Origin: an uncultured Stenotrophomonas sp.
GTDB taxonomy: Bacteria > Pseudomonadota > Gammaproteobacteria > Xanthomonadales > Xanthomonadaceae
DNA: 64,000 nucleotides
NCBI RefSeq assembly: GCF_913778665.1
Contig: NZ_CAJYVQ010000002.1
Span: forward strand, 620,001 to 684,000
Direction: 5' to 3'
Shown here: positions 36,044 to 43,475 of the stretch, piece by piece
Numbering within the stretch: position 1 is the first letter of the stretch
Layout: each line of letters starts with the position of its first letter
The notes under the pieces: model-generated
The model's input: the letters and a program-made list of their open reading frames with translations, nothing else
What the model was told of the DNA's origin: nothing
Databases searched by the model: none
Position numbers and translations under genes: made by a program

Positions 36044-36496
36044 ATGACCGAAGACTTCTTCCACATGACCAGCCACCGCCCGTACCTGCTGCGGGCGCTG
36101 GTGGAATGGATCAATGACAACCAGCTGACCCCGCATATCCTGGTCGACGCCGGCGTTCCCGGCGTGCAGGTGCCGCCTTCGGCGGTCAAGGATGGCCGGG
36201 TCGTGCTCAACATCGCCGAACGTGCCGTCGTGCGGCTGATGATCGACAACGAAATGGTGAGCTTCTCGGCGCGCTTCTCCGGCACCAGCTACCCGGTGCA
36301 GGTACCGATCAGCGCCGTTCTGGCCGTCTACGCCCGCGAGACCGGGCAGGGCATGGCGCTGCCGGATGACATTCCGGGCAACGAGACCGCGCCGACCAGT
36401 GACGAGCTGCTGCACGAGGAAGGCGCGCCGCCGGACGACACGCCGCCCAGCAACCCGCCACCGAAGGGCCGCCCGAACCTGCGCGTGGTCAAGTAA
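36044..36496 (+). CDS. sspB: ClpXP protease specificity-enhancing factor
   Basis: This is a 150-residue adaptor with the SspB fold: RPYLLRALVEWINDNQLTPHILVDA, GRVVLNIAERAV and VPISAVLAVYARETGQGM. An acidic/Pro-rich linker and C-terminal tail GRPNLRVVK follow, matching the ClpX-binding tail. It delivers ssrA-tagged proteins to ClpXP. The start at 36044 (MTEDFF) is chosen; the Met eight codons later is possible. Confidence 0.94.
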   Translation: MTEDFFHMTSHRPYLLRALVEWINDNQLTPHILVDAGVPGVQVPPSAVKDGRVVLNIAERAVVRLMIDNEMVSFSARFSGTSYPVQVPISAVLAVYARETGQGMALPDDIPGNETAPTSDELLHEEGAPPDDTPPSNPPPKGRPNLRVVK

Positions 36497-36498
36497 AT

Positions 36499-36523
36499 GT
36501 AGGTGCCGACCGTTGGTCGGCAC
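36499..36523. repeat. SMAG-type palindrome
   Basis: GTAG (36499-36502) then GTGCCGACC-GTT-GGTCGGCAC (36503-36523), between the converging sspB and DUF3301 genes, two bases after the sspB stop. Confidence 0.9.
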
Positions 36524-36534
36524 ACCTTCAGCGC

Positions 36535-36885
36535 CTACACATCCTCGGCATCGTCCACATCCGGCCGGATCTGACTGATCCGCGCCGCGCCGGGACCGGT
36601 AAACGAAATCAACTGGTCACCGCGCAGCACCATGCGCCCCACGTGGCGATCGATGCCATCGTAGGAATACTCGAACTTGAAGGTGCGTTCGAAGCCGAGC
36701 CGTCCGTCCTCACCGCGCGACAGGCGCAGGCCGGTAGCGTGAACCGCCTGGTCCAGCCATTGCACATCGGCCGCGCGGCAGGCGTTACGGCCCAGCTCGA
36801 CGGCGCGCTCGGCGGCCGAACGTGCCGCGTTCCAGAAGAAATAGATGATTCCGCCGGCAATCAGCAACAGCAGCAGGGTGGGCAT
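36535..36885 (-). CDS. DUF3301 small membrane-anchored protein
   Basis: This is a 116-residue protein. One N-terminal helix (TLLLLLIAGGIIYFFWNA) is followed by a basic/acidic soluble part with RNACRAADVQWLDQAVHATGLRLSRG and FKFEYSYDG, which match DUF3301. Function is unknown. It sits convergent to sspB across a SMAG repeat. Confidence 0.8.
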   Translation of the reverse strand: MPTLLLLLIAGGIIYFFWNAARSAAERAVELGRNACRAADVQWLDQAVHATGLRLSRGEDGRLGFERTFKFEYSYDGIDRHVGRMVLRGDQLISFTGPGAARISQIRPDVDDAEDV

Positions 36886-36952
36886 GGCATCAGCCGTCAG
36901 GTGTCGATCCTGCCAAGATGGCGGCGAACGCGCGCCGGATCAAGCGCCGGCA

Positions 36953-37933
36953 TCAGCGCGTCGCTTGCGGCGGAACGACTACCGGTTGCGGGGTGGGAGC
37001 GGGCTGCACCGGTGTGGCGCCCGATGACGGCGGCAGCAGCGGGGCAGTGGCGGTCAGCTGCAGGAGCGCCGCCCAGTCCTGGCGATTGAAGCTGCATTCG
37101 TCTTCGCGGCCCGGTGTGCAGCTGGGATCGATGCCGGTGCTGTTTCGCTCGCGTGCCGGCGGCAGCTGGATCAGCCCGGTGCGATCCAGTGGCAGCAGCC
37201 GCATCGCCACCGTGTTCATCACGTTGCCGCCAACCAGGTACAGCGTCTGGTCACCGCCGAGGTTGGCCGCCACCACCACTTCGCAATGCGATTTCCAATG
37301 GCCGACCGAGCCGTTGCCCAGCGCCTGCACCAGCCCGCTGTAGCTGAGCGTGGTGCTGCGGTCACGCAGGAAGCACAGCAGGTCGCCGGGTGCGGGCTTG
37401 GCGTTGGCCGGGTCGGCCAGCCTGTAGGGTACGCCCGATGGGCCGCCCTGATACGCCGCGCGGATGTAGTCGATATGGCGTGGCGAGGTGCTGAAGCCCG
37501 GAACACCGGCACGCACCATCACCCAGGAAATGAAGGCGGCCGACCACGGGTTGTCGATCAGGAATGCACGGCAGTCGCTGTCGGTGTAGCGCGTGCCCAA
37601 TGGCGCCAGGCAGCTGCTGGCACCGGTGATGCTGCCCATCGCATTGAGCGTGCCGCTGTCACGCCAGTAGCCGGCCACGCGCTGCCAGGCGATCAGGCCG
37701 TTGTCGGCCAGGTGATCACTTTCGGCCTCGGTGACGCTGAGGCTGGCGGCGCGGCCGTCGCGGTCGATGAAGGGGCGGAACCACAGCCGGTGTTCGTTGC
37801 AGGCAGTGTTGCGGATGGCCACCGCCAAGGGGCTGAGGCCAAAGCGCGGCGGCACATCGCAGGCTTCGGCGGCTGCGGCGGACAGCGGGGCGGCGGCCAG
37901 CAGCAGGCCGGCAGGCAAGAGCATCCGGCGCAT
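36953..37933 (-). CDS. DUF2272 secreted protein
   Basis: This is a 326-residue protein with a signal peptide (MRRMLLPAGLLLAAAPLSAAAA). The DUF2272 domain includes NPWSAAFISWVMVRAGVPGF, PAPGDLLCFLRD and a conserved HCEVVV segment. The Ala/His pattern resembles CHAP/NlpC-type amidase folds, which is inference. The C-terminus is Pro/Gln-rich. It is monocistronic on the minus strand. Confidence 0.82.
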   Translation of the reverse strand: MRRMLLPAGLLLAAAPLSAAAAEACDVPPRFGLSPLAVAIRNTACNEHRLWFRPFIDRDGRAASLSVTEAESDHLADNGLIAWQRVAGYWRDSGTLNAMGSITGASSCLAPLGTRYTDSDCRAFLIDNPWSAAFISWVMVRAGVPGFSTSPRHIDYIRAAYQGGPSGVPYRLADPANAKPAPGDLLCFLRDRSTTLSYSGLVQALGNGSVGHWKSHCEVVVAANLGGDQTLYLVGGNVMNTVAMRLLPLDRTGLIQLPPARERNSTGIDPSCTPGREDECSFNRQDWAALLQLTATAPLLPPSSGATPVQPAPTPQPVVVPPQATR

Positions 37934-38007
37934 GCGCGGCTCCTGTGGGGGATGGCCGCAGCGTCGCAGAGGCGGCCGTAGCCGAGCCGTGAAGGCGCCC
38001 CGGAAGG

Positions 38008-38100
38008 TGCAGAGCCGAGCCTATGCTCGGCTCATCGCGCGAAGCGCGTGCAGGGCGCGCCGCACATCGAGAAGCAGCCGAGCGCAGGCCCGGCTCTGCA
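38008..38100. repeat. Nested inverted repeat between DUF2272 gene and nadC
   Basis: TGCAGAGCCG at 38008-38017 can pair with CGGCTCTGCA at 38091-38100. Inside it GAGCCGAGC (38012-38020) pairs perfectly with GCTCGGCTC (38025-38033). It looks like two related palindromic units. Confidence 0.6.
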
Positions 38101-38117
38101 ACAAGGTCCTGCAGGCC

Positions 38118-38969
38118 TCAACCTGGCGGCGGGCCCAGCTTCAGCGACAGGTCGATGGCCTGCACATGCTTGGTCAAGCCACCGATGGAAATGCAGTCCA
38201 CGCCGTCTTCGGCGATCGAGCGCAGGCCGCCCAGGCCGACGCTGCCGGAGACTTCCAGCGGAATGCGGCCGGCCGTGATGCGCACCGCTTCGCGGCGCAG
38301 GTCCGGGCTGAAGTCATCCAGCAGGATGCGCTCGCAACCGGCTTCGAGGGCCTGGCGCAGCTGCGCCAGATCCTCGACCTCGACCACCAGCGGCAGCGCG
38401 GGCCATTGCCGGCGTGCGGCCACCACTGCCGCAGGCAGCGAACCGGCGGCACGGATGTGGTTTTCCTTCAGCATCACCATGTCGTACAGGCCGAAGCGAT
38501 GGTTCTCGCCACCACCGCAGCGCACCGCGTACTTCTGCGCCAGGCGCAGGCCGGGCAGGGTCTTGCGGGTGTCGAGGATGCGCGTGCCGGTGCCGGCCAC
38601 CGCGGCCACGTAGCGCGCGGTGGTGGTGGCGGTGCCGGACAGCGTCTGCAGGAAATTCAGCGAGGTGCGCTCTGCGCTGACCAGGCTGCGGCTGCGCCCG
38701 TGCAACAGAGCCAGCACAGTGCCGGCGGCGACCGCATCACCCTCGGAAATGCGCCATTCGATGCGCACGTCCGGGTCGAGCGCGCGATGGGTAGCGTCGA
38801 ACCAGGGACGGCCGGCGATCACCGCATCCTGCTTGCACAGCAGGTAGGCGCTGTCGGACTGGTCGGGCAGCAGGGCGGCGGTGACGTCGCCGCTGCCCAG
38901 GTCTTCGGCCAGCGCACGCGCGACATCGGCGGCGACCACGGCCGCATCCGGCGTCGGCAGGGTGCTCAT
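38118..38969 (-). CDS. nadC: Nicotinate-nucleotide pyrophosphorylase (quinolinate phosphoribosyltransferase)
   Basis: This is a 283-residue protein starting MSTLPTPDAAV. It has the family motifs EDLGSGDVTAALLP, AERTSLNFLQTLSGTATTTA, ILDTRKTLPGLRLAQKYAVRCGGGENHRFGL and MLKENHI. It converts quinolinate and PRPP to NaMN in NAD synthesis. The start overlaps the upstream Trm112-like gene (ATGA). Confidence 0.95.
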   Translation of the reverse strand: MSTLPTPDAAVVAADVARALAEDLGSGDVTAALLPDQSDSAYLLCKQDAVIAGRPWFDATHRALDPDVRIEWRISEGDAVAAGTVLALLHGRSRSLVSAERTSLNFLQTLSGTATTTARYVAAVAGTGTRILDTRKTLPGLRLAQKYAVRCGGGENHRFGLYDMVMLKENHIRAAGSLPAAVVAARRQWPALPLVVEVEDLAQLRQALEAGCERILLDDFSPDLRREAVRITAGRIPLEVSGSVGLGGLRSIAEDGVDCISIGGLTKHVQAIDLSLKLGPPPG

Positions 38970-39235
38970 GCGGCGGGGAAGTCGGCGATCTGGGCGGTCG
39001 GGATGGCTTCCTCGGCCAGCAGCACCGGGATGCCGTCGTCGACGCGGAACACCTGCTTGCGGTCGCGGGTGACCAGCGCTTCGCGCAGCGGCTGCGCCAG
39101 CGGGTTGCCATCGGCCTTGGTCACCGCACCGGCGGAAATGGCCTTGTTGAGGGCGTCCAGGCCCTTGCCATCCAGCAGGGACAGGGGCTGGCGGGTGTCC
39201 GGCGACACCAGCAGGTCGAGCAGCTTGCGATCCAT
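38966..39235 (-). CDS. Trm112/YcaR-like protein lacking the N-terminal zinc Cys
   Basis: This is an 89-residue protein with the ends of a Trm112-family protein: MDRKLLDLLVSPDTRQPL at the start and FRVDDGIPVLLAEEAI at the end. In E. coli YcaR the first block reads CPVC. Here it is SPDT and no Cys remains in the protein, so zinc binding is not expected. A 25-residue insert separates the two blocks. It overlaps nadC. Confidence 0.8.
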   Translation of the reverse strand: MDRKLLDLLVSPDTRQPLSLLDGKGLDALNKAISAGAVTKADGNPLAQPLREALVTRDRKQVFRVDDGIPVLLAEEAIPTAQIADFPAA

Positions 39236-39240
39236 GGTTC

Positions 39241-39268
39241 TTCGTCTTGCGTGGAAGACGGCTAGAAT
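39241..39268 (+). promoter_or_regulatory. Candidate promoter of purEK
   Basis: TTCGTC (39241-39246) and TAGAAT (39263-39268) with a 16-bp spacer, 26 bp before the purE ATG. AGGTGA serves as ribosome site. Confidence 0.4.
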
Positions 39269-39293
39269 ACGTCTTTAAGGCAGGTGACGGCCA

Positions 39294-39797
39294 ATGACCC
39301 CCAACCCGATCGCGCCGCTTGTCGGCATCGTCATGGGTTCCCGTTCCGACTGGGAAACCATGCAGCACGCCGCCCAGAAGCTTGAAGCCCTGGGTGTTCC
39401 GTTCGAAGTGAAGGTGGTGTCCGCGCATCGGACGCCGGATGTGTTGTTCAGTTACGCCGAGCAGGCGGGCCCGCGCGGCCTGCGCGCGATCATCGCCGGT
39501 GCCGGCGGGGCCGCGCACCTGCCGGGCATGATCGCGGCCAAGACCGCGGTGCCGGTGCTGGGCGTGCCGGTGCAGTCCAAGGCCCTCAACGGCATGGATT
39601 CGCTGCTGTCGATCGTGCAGATGCCCGCCGGCATCCCGGTGGCCACCTTCGCCATCGGCAATGCCGGTGCGTCCAACGCCGCGCTGTTCGCCGCGGCGAT
39701 GCTGGCCAGCGACCAGCCGGCGATCGGCCAGGCGCTCGACGCCTTCCGGGCACGCCAGACCGAAGACGTGATGGCCCACGACGATCCGCGCCAATGA
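39294..39797 (+). CDS. purE: N5-carboxyaminoimidazole ribonucleotide mutase
   Basis: This is a 167-residue class I PurE with [13 protein letters not shown] near residues 11-23, VVSAHRTPD and [33 protein letters not shown]. It moves the carboxyl group from N5-CAIR to CAIR in purine synthesis. Its stop overlaps the purK start (ATGA). Confidence 0.96.
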   Translation: MTPNPIAPLVGIVMGSRSDWETMQHAAQKLEALGVPFEVKVVSAHRTPDVLFSYAEQAGPRGLRAIIAGAGGAAHLPGMIAAKTAVPVLGVPVQSKALNGMDSLLSIVQMPAGIPVATFAIGNAGASNAALFAAAMLASDQPAIGQALDAFRARQTEDVMAHDDPRQ

Positions 39798-40942
39798 GCC
39801 TGACCGTCGGCATCCTGGGCGGCGGCCAGCTCGCCCGCATGATGGTACTGGCGGGCGCACCGCTGGGGCTGCGCTTCGAACTGTACGACCCGGCGCCTGA
39901 CGCCTGCAGCGGCCCGCTGGCGCCGCTCACCGTCGGCGCCTTCGACGATCGCCAGGCACTGGCGGAGTTCGCGGCCAAGGTCGATGTGGTCACCTTCGAT
40001 TTCGAGAACGTGCCCGCCGACAGCGCGCAGTTCCTGGCCGACCGCGTGCCGGTCTATCCGCCGCCGGCCGCACTGGCCGTGGCCCAGGACCGGTTGAGCG
40101 AGAAGACCCTGTTCCAGCAGCTGGGCATTCCGCTGCCGGCCTTCGCCGACATCCGCAGCCGCGACGAGCTGGCGGCGAAGGCGGCAGAATTCGGCCTGCC
40201 GTGCATCCTCAAGACCCGACGCCTCGGCTACGACGGCAAGGGGCAGTTCCGCCTGCGCAGCGCCGCCGATATCGACGCCGCGTGGGAGGCGCTGGGCGCA
40301 CAGGTCGAGCGTACCGGTCTGATCCTGGAAGGCTTCGTAGCCTTCCAGCGCGAGGTCAGCGTGGTCGCCGTGCGTGGCCGCGATGGCAGCTTCCAGGCCT
40401 GGCCGGTCACCGGTAACTGGCATGTCGAGGGCGTGCTGTCAGCCAGCGTTGCCCCGGCCGTGTTGTCCGATGCCGAGCAGCAGGCTGCGATCGGCTATGC
40501 CCGCCGCGTCGCCGAACACCTGCAGTATGTGGGCGTGTTCGCGCTGGAGCTGTTCTGCCGCGACGGCGAACTGCTGGCCAACGAGATGGCGCCGCGCGTG
40601 CACAACTCCGGCCACTGGACCATCGAAGGCAGCGAGACCTCGCAGTTCGAGAACCATCTGCGCGCCGTGCTGGGCCTGCCGCTGGGCAATACCCGCATGC
40701 TCGGCCACGCCTGCATGCTGAACTGGCTGGGCGCGATGCCGGACCCGGCGCCGGTGCTGGGCCAGGCCAGCGGCCATTGGCACGACTACGGCAAGGAGCC
40801 GCGCGAAGGCCGCAAGGTCGGCCACGCCACCTTGCGCGATGACGATGCCGCTGCACTGGCCGATGCGCTGGACCAGGTTGGACTGGAGCTGGATCGTCAG
40901 GCCCAGGTGGCGCCGGCGGTGCACGCGCTGCGCCACCGCTGA
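39794..40942 (+). CDS. purK: N5-carboxyaminoimidazole ribonucleotide synthase
   Basis: This is a 382-residue ATP-grasp enzyme: [49 protein letters not shown] and [25 protein letters not shown]. It makes N5-CAIR from AIR, ATP and bicarbonate for PurE. It is translationally coupled to purE. Confidence 0.96.
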   Translation: MSLTVGILGGGQLARMMVLAGAPLGLRFELYDPAPDACSGPLAPLTVGAFDDRQALAEFAAKVDVVTFDFENVPADSAQFLADRVPVYPPPAALAVAQDRLSEKTLFQQLGIPLPAFADIRSRDELAAKAAEFGLPCILKTRRLGYDGKGQFRLRSAADIDAAWEALGAQVERTGLILEGFVAFQREVSVVAVRGRDGSFQAWPVTGNWHVEGVLSASVAPAVLSDAEQQAAIGYARRVAEHLQYVGVFALELFCRDGELLANEMAPRVHNSGHWTIEGSETSQFENHLRAVLGLPLGNTRMLGHACMLNWLGAMPDPAPVLGQASGHWHDYGKEPREGRKVGHATLRDDDAAALADALDQVGLELDRQAQVAPAVHALRHR

Positions 40943-40951
40943 GCAAGGGGT

Positions 40952-40977
40952 GCCGGCCAGCGGCCGGCCCCCCCCCC
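40952..40977. repeat. Palindrome followed by a C10 run
   Basis: GCCGGCC-AGC-GGCCGGC (40952-40968) runs into ten Cs (40968-40977), after purK. Confidence 0.7.
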
Positions 40978-41068
40978 GTCACCTGTGCAACGTTGTGGCG
41001 CGCCAGTGCAGGCATTGGCGCAGCCTGTGCGGTGATAGCGTGGAGCTCCTTTCACAGGAGTCACGACC

Positions 41069-41410
41069 ATGCTCGACTGGAATGCCTACCGCAAGGAACT
41101 GAAGGGCCGCATCGGCGAGATCGGCAAGCTCTCGCCGGATACGGTGAAGGGATACGCCACGCTGGCCAACGCGGGCGCCCAGACCCACCACCTGGATGCC
41201 AAGACCCGCGAGCTGATCGCGCTGGCGGTGGCGGTCACCACCCGCTGCGATGGCTGCATCACCGTGCACGTGGATGCCGCGTTGAAGCAGGGCGCCAGCC
41301 GGGAGGAAATCGCCGAAGCGCTGGGGGTGGCAGTCTCGCTCAACGCCGGCGCGGCGCTGGTGTATTCGGCACGGGTGATGGACGCGGTGGCCGCGCACGA
41401 AAGCACGTGA
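41069..41410 (+). CDS. Carboxymuconolactone decarboxylase / AhpD-like protein
   Basis: This is a 113-residue all-helical protein. It has the AhpD-type CxxC in TTRCDGCITVHVDAALKQGASREEIAEAL. That motif suggests a peroxidase- or disulfide-related role rather than lactone decarboxylation. It lies convergent to a superoxide dismutase gene. Confidence 0.9.
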   Translation: MLDWNAYRKELKGRIGEIGKLSPDTVKGYATLANAGAQTHHLDAKTRELIALAVAVTTRCDGCITVHVDAALKQGASREEIAEALGVAVSLNAGAALVYSARVMDAVAAHEST

Positions 41411-41422
41411 TGTCCAGCGTGC

Positions 41423-41443
41423 CGCCGGGCCATGCCCGGCGGA
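41423..41443. repeat. CCGCCGGGC-CAT-GCCCGGCGG palindrome
   Basis: A nine-base stem around CAT between the converging ahpD-like and sodB genes, the third copy of the unit seen at 10279 and 14697. Confidence 0.7.
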
Positions 41444-41448
41444 TGTGC

Positions 41449-42027
41449 TCAGCGCAGCTGGCTCTCGGCGAATTCCCAGTTGACCAGGTGCCAGAACGCC
41501 TCCAGATAGCGTGCGCGATCATTCTGGTAGTCGGTGTAGTAAGCGTGCTCCCACACGTCGCAGCACAGTAGCGGGGTGCTCTGTCCGGTCAGCGGAGTGC
41601 CGGCGTTGCGGGTGGCCTGGAGCCCCAGCTGGCCGCCCGGATGCTGCACCAGCCACACCCAGCCGGACCCGAACACGCCCAGCGCGGTGCGGTTGAACTC
41701 CTCGCGCAGGCGGTGCACGTCGCCGAACTGGCGCTTGACCAGTTCGCCGAGCCGGCCCTGCGGCTCGCCGCCGCCGCGCGGACGCAGGCACTGCCAGTAG
41801 AAACCGTGGTTCCAGGCCTGCGCGGCGGCATCGAACAGCGCACCCTGGGCGTGGCGGACGATCTCTTCCAGTGACGCTTCTTCCCACTCGGTGCCCATGA
41901 TGCCGGCGTTGACCGCATCGACATAGGCGCGGTGGTGGCGTCCGTGGTGCAGTTCCACGGTCTGCGCGGAAAGGTGCGGCTGCAGGGAGCCGGGAAGGTA
42001 GGGCAGGGCAGGCAATTCGACGGGCAT
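41449..42027 (-). CDS. sodB: Superoxide dismutase, iron type
   Basis: This is a 192-residue Fe/Mn-family SOD. Metal ligands lie in LHHGRHHRAYV, AAQAWNHGFYWQCL and CDVWEHAYYTDYQND. The AAQ-WNH-FYW arrangement favours iron over manganese. GSGWVWLV is the family core. It detoxifies superoxide in the cytoplasm. It is divergent from the glutaredoxin gene. Confidence 0.92.
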   Translation of the reverse strand: MPVELPALPYLPGSLQPHLSAQTVELHHGRHHRAYVDAVNAGIMGTEWEEASLEEIVRHAQGALFDAAAQAWNHGFYWQCLRPRGGGEPQGRLGELVKRQFGDVHRLREEFNRTALGVFGSGWVWLVQHPGGQLGLQATRNAGTPLTGQSTPLLCCDVWEHAYYTDYQNDRARYLEAFWHLVNWEFAESQLR

Positions 42028-42149
42028 GGACAGGTTCGTGGCCAGTGGGGGCGGCGGCAGCCGGTTCCATCCGCTTACAATGACGGCTACCGTGGGCAGT
42101 CTAGCCGACCATCACGGTCGGTTTGTCCGGCGAAGCAAGGAGTGTGGTT

Positions 42150-42470
42150 GTGGCGGTAATGCAGCAAATCCAGGCCGAGGTCGATCGTTACCCGCTCGTG
42201 CTGTTCATGAAGGGCACCCCGCAATACCCGATGTGCGGCTTCTCCAGCCGCGCCGTGCAGGCGTTGCTGGCCGCCGGAGCTGCCAGCCTGCGCACGGTCA
42301 ACGTGCTGGAAGAGCCGGAAATCCGTGCCAACCTGCCGCGCTTCTCCAACCTGCCGACCTTCCCGCAGCTGTTCATCAACGGTGAGCTGATCGGCGGCTG
42401 CGACATCGTGCTGGAACTGTTCGAGGCCGGCGAGCTCAAGCGCATCGTCGAAGAGGCGACCCAGGGATGA
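42150..42470 (+). CDS. grxD: Monothiol glutaredoxin
   Basis: This is a 106-residue protein. The CGFS active site is at 29-32 (KGTPQYPMCGFS), with LPTFPQLFINGELIGGCDIV for glutathione binding. It transfers Fe-S clusters. GTG at 42150 sits seven bases after AAGGAG; the ATG at 42159 is a weaker alternative. Its stop overlaps the SDR gene start. Confidence 0.94.
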   Translation: MAVMQQIQAEVDRYPLVLFMKGTPQYPMCGFSSRAVQALLAAGAASLRTVNVLEEPEIRANLPRFSNLPTFPQLFINGELIGGCDIVLELFEAGELKRIVEEATQG

Positions 42471-43243
42471 GTGCCTGGCCATCGACGTCACCGAACGACG
42501 GGGCGCTCGATGGCCTGCCGTTGCAGGATCGCGTGGTGCTGGTGGCCGGCGCAGGCGGCGGGCTGGGAAGTGCTGCGGCCGTTGCTGCAGCAGCGGCCGG
42601 AGCCACCGTGGTCCTGCTGGGCCGCAAGCCACGCCGCCTGGATCGCGTCTACGCCCAGGTCCAGGCGGTGGGCCCGGAACCGCTGCTGTACCCGCTGGAT
42701 CTGGAGGGGGCCGGCCCCGACGACTATGCCGAGCTGGCCCAGGCCCTGCAGCGCGAGCTGGGGCGGCTGGATGGCCTGCTGGTCTGCGCGGCCCATTTCC
42801 CCGGCCTGACCCCGTTCGAGCTGGCCGACCCGGCCAGTTTCGCCCGTGCCGTGCATATCACCCTCACCGCCCCGGCGTGGCTGGCCCAGGCCTGCCTGCC
42901 GCTGCTGCGGCAGCGCGAGGACGCAGCCCTGGTGTTCGCGGTCGATGCGCCGGAACGGGTCGGGCAGGCTTACTGGGGCGGCTATGGAGTTGCCCAACAT
43001 GGCCTGCGTGGCCTGATCTCCACCCTGCATGACGAACTCGGCCGCAGCCCGGTCCGTGTCAGTGGCCTGTACCCGGGACCGCTGCGCACCGCCCTGCGCG
43101 CCCGTGCCTATTCCGTCGACCAGGACCCGGCCGCGCAAGGCCCGGAGCAGGCGGCCGCCGCCGCCGTGACCCTGCTGTCCAGGGCCGGCCAGGCCTGGCG
43201 GGGGCAGATTTTCGATGCAAGCGGGATGCCGCCCCGGGCGTGA
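42467..43243 (+). CDS. Atypical short-chain dehydrogenase/reductase lacking catalytic Lys
   Basis: This is a 258-residue Rossmann protein related to YciK. The glycine-rich motif AGAGGGLG is at 27-34, VCAAHFPG replaces NNAG, and the active-site Tyr is Tyr173 in GYGVAQHGL. The Lys expected four residues later is Gln177, and the usual catalytic Ser segment reads FAVDAPER. Dinucleotide binding is likely, but normal SDR catalysis is doubtful. It is coupled to grxD by an ATGA overlap. Confidence 0.85.
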   Translation: MSAWPSTSPNDGALDGLPLQDRVVLVAGAGGGLGSAAAVAAAAAGATVVLLGRKPRRLDRVYAQVQAVGPEPLLYPLDLEGAGPDDYAELAQALQRELGRLDGLLVCAAHFPGLTPFELADPASFARAVHITLTAPAWLAQACLPLLRQREDAALVFAVDAPERVGQAYWGGYGVAQHGLRGLISTLHDELGRSPVRVSGLYPGPLRTALRARAYSVDQDPAAQGPEQAAAAAVTLLSRAGQAWRGQIFDASGMPPRA

Positions 43244-43475
43244 GTCCCGGGGAAAGACGGAGTGAAGAACCCGTCACGATTGCGTTGCGATCGGGTGCCG
43301 TTTGTCGCACAACCGTCACATTGATGGCGTAGCGTGTTAATCTAGTGTTAACCGTTGTGGCCAGCTTCAGCCAAACGGTAGGGAACCCCAGATAACTCTC
43401 CGACCAGCCACCCGCAGGGCTGTTTGGATGCGCTTTTTTTCCGCCATCGCCAACTCGCATCGAGGCTACCGAAAA

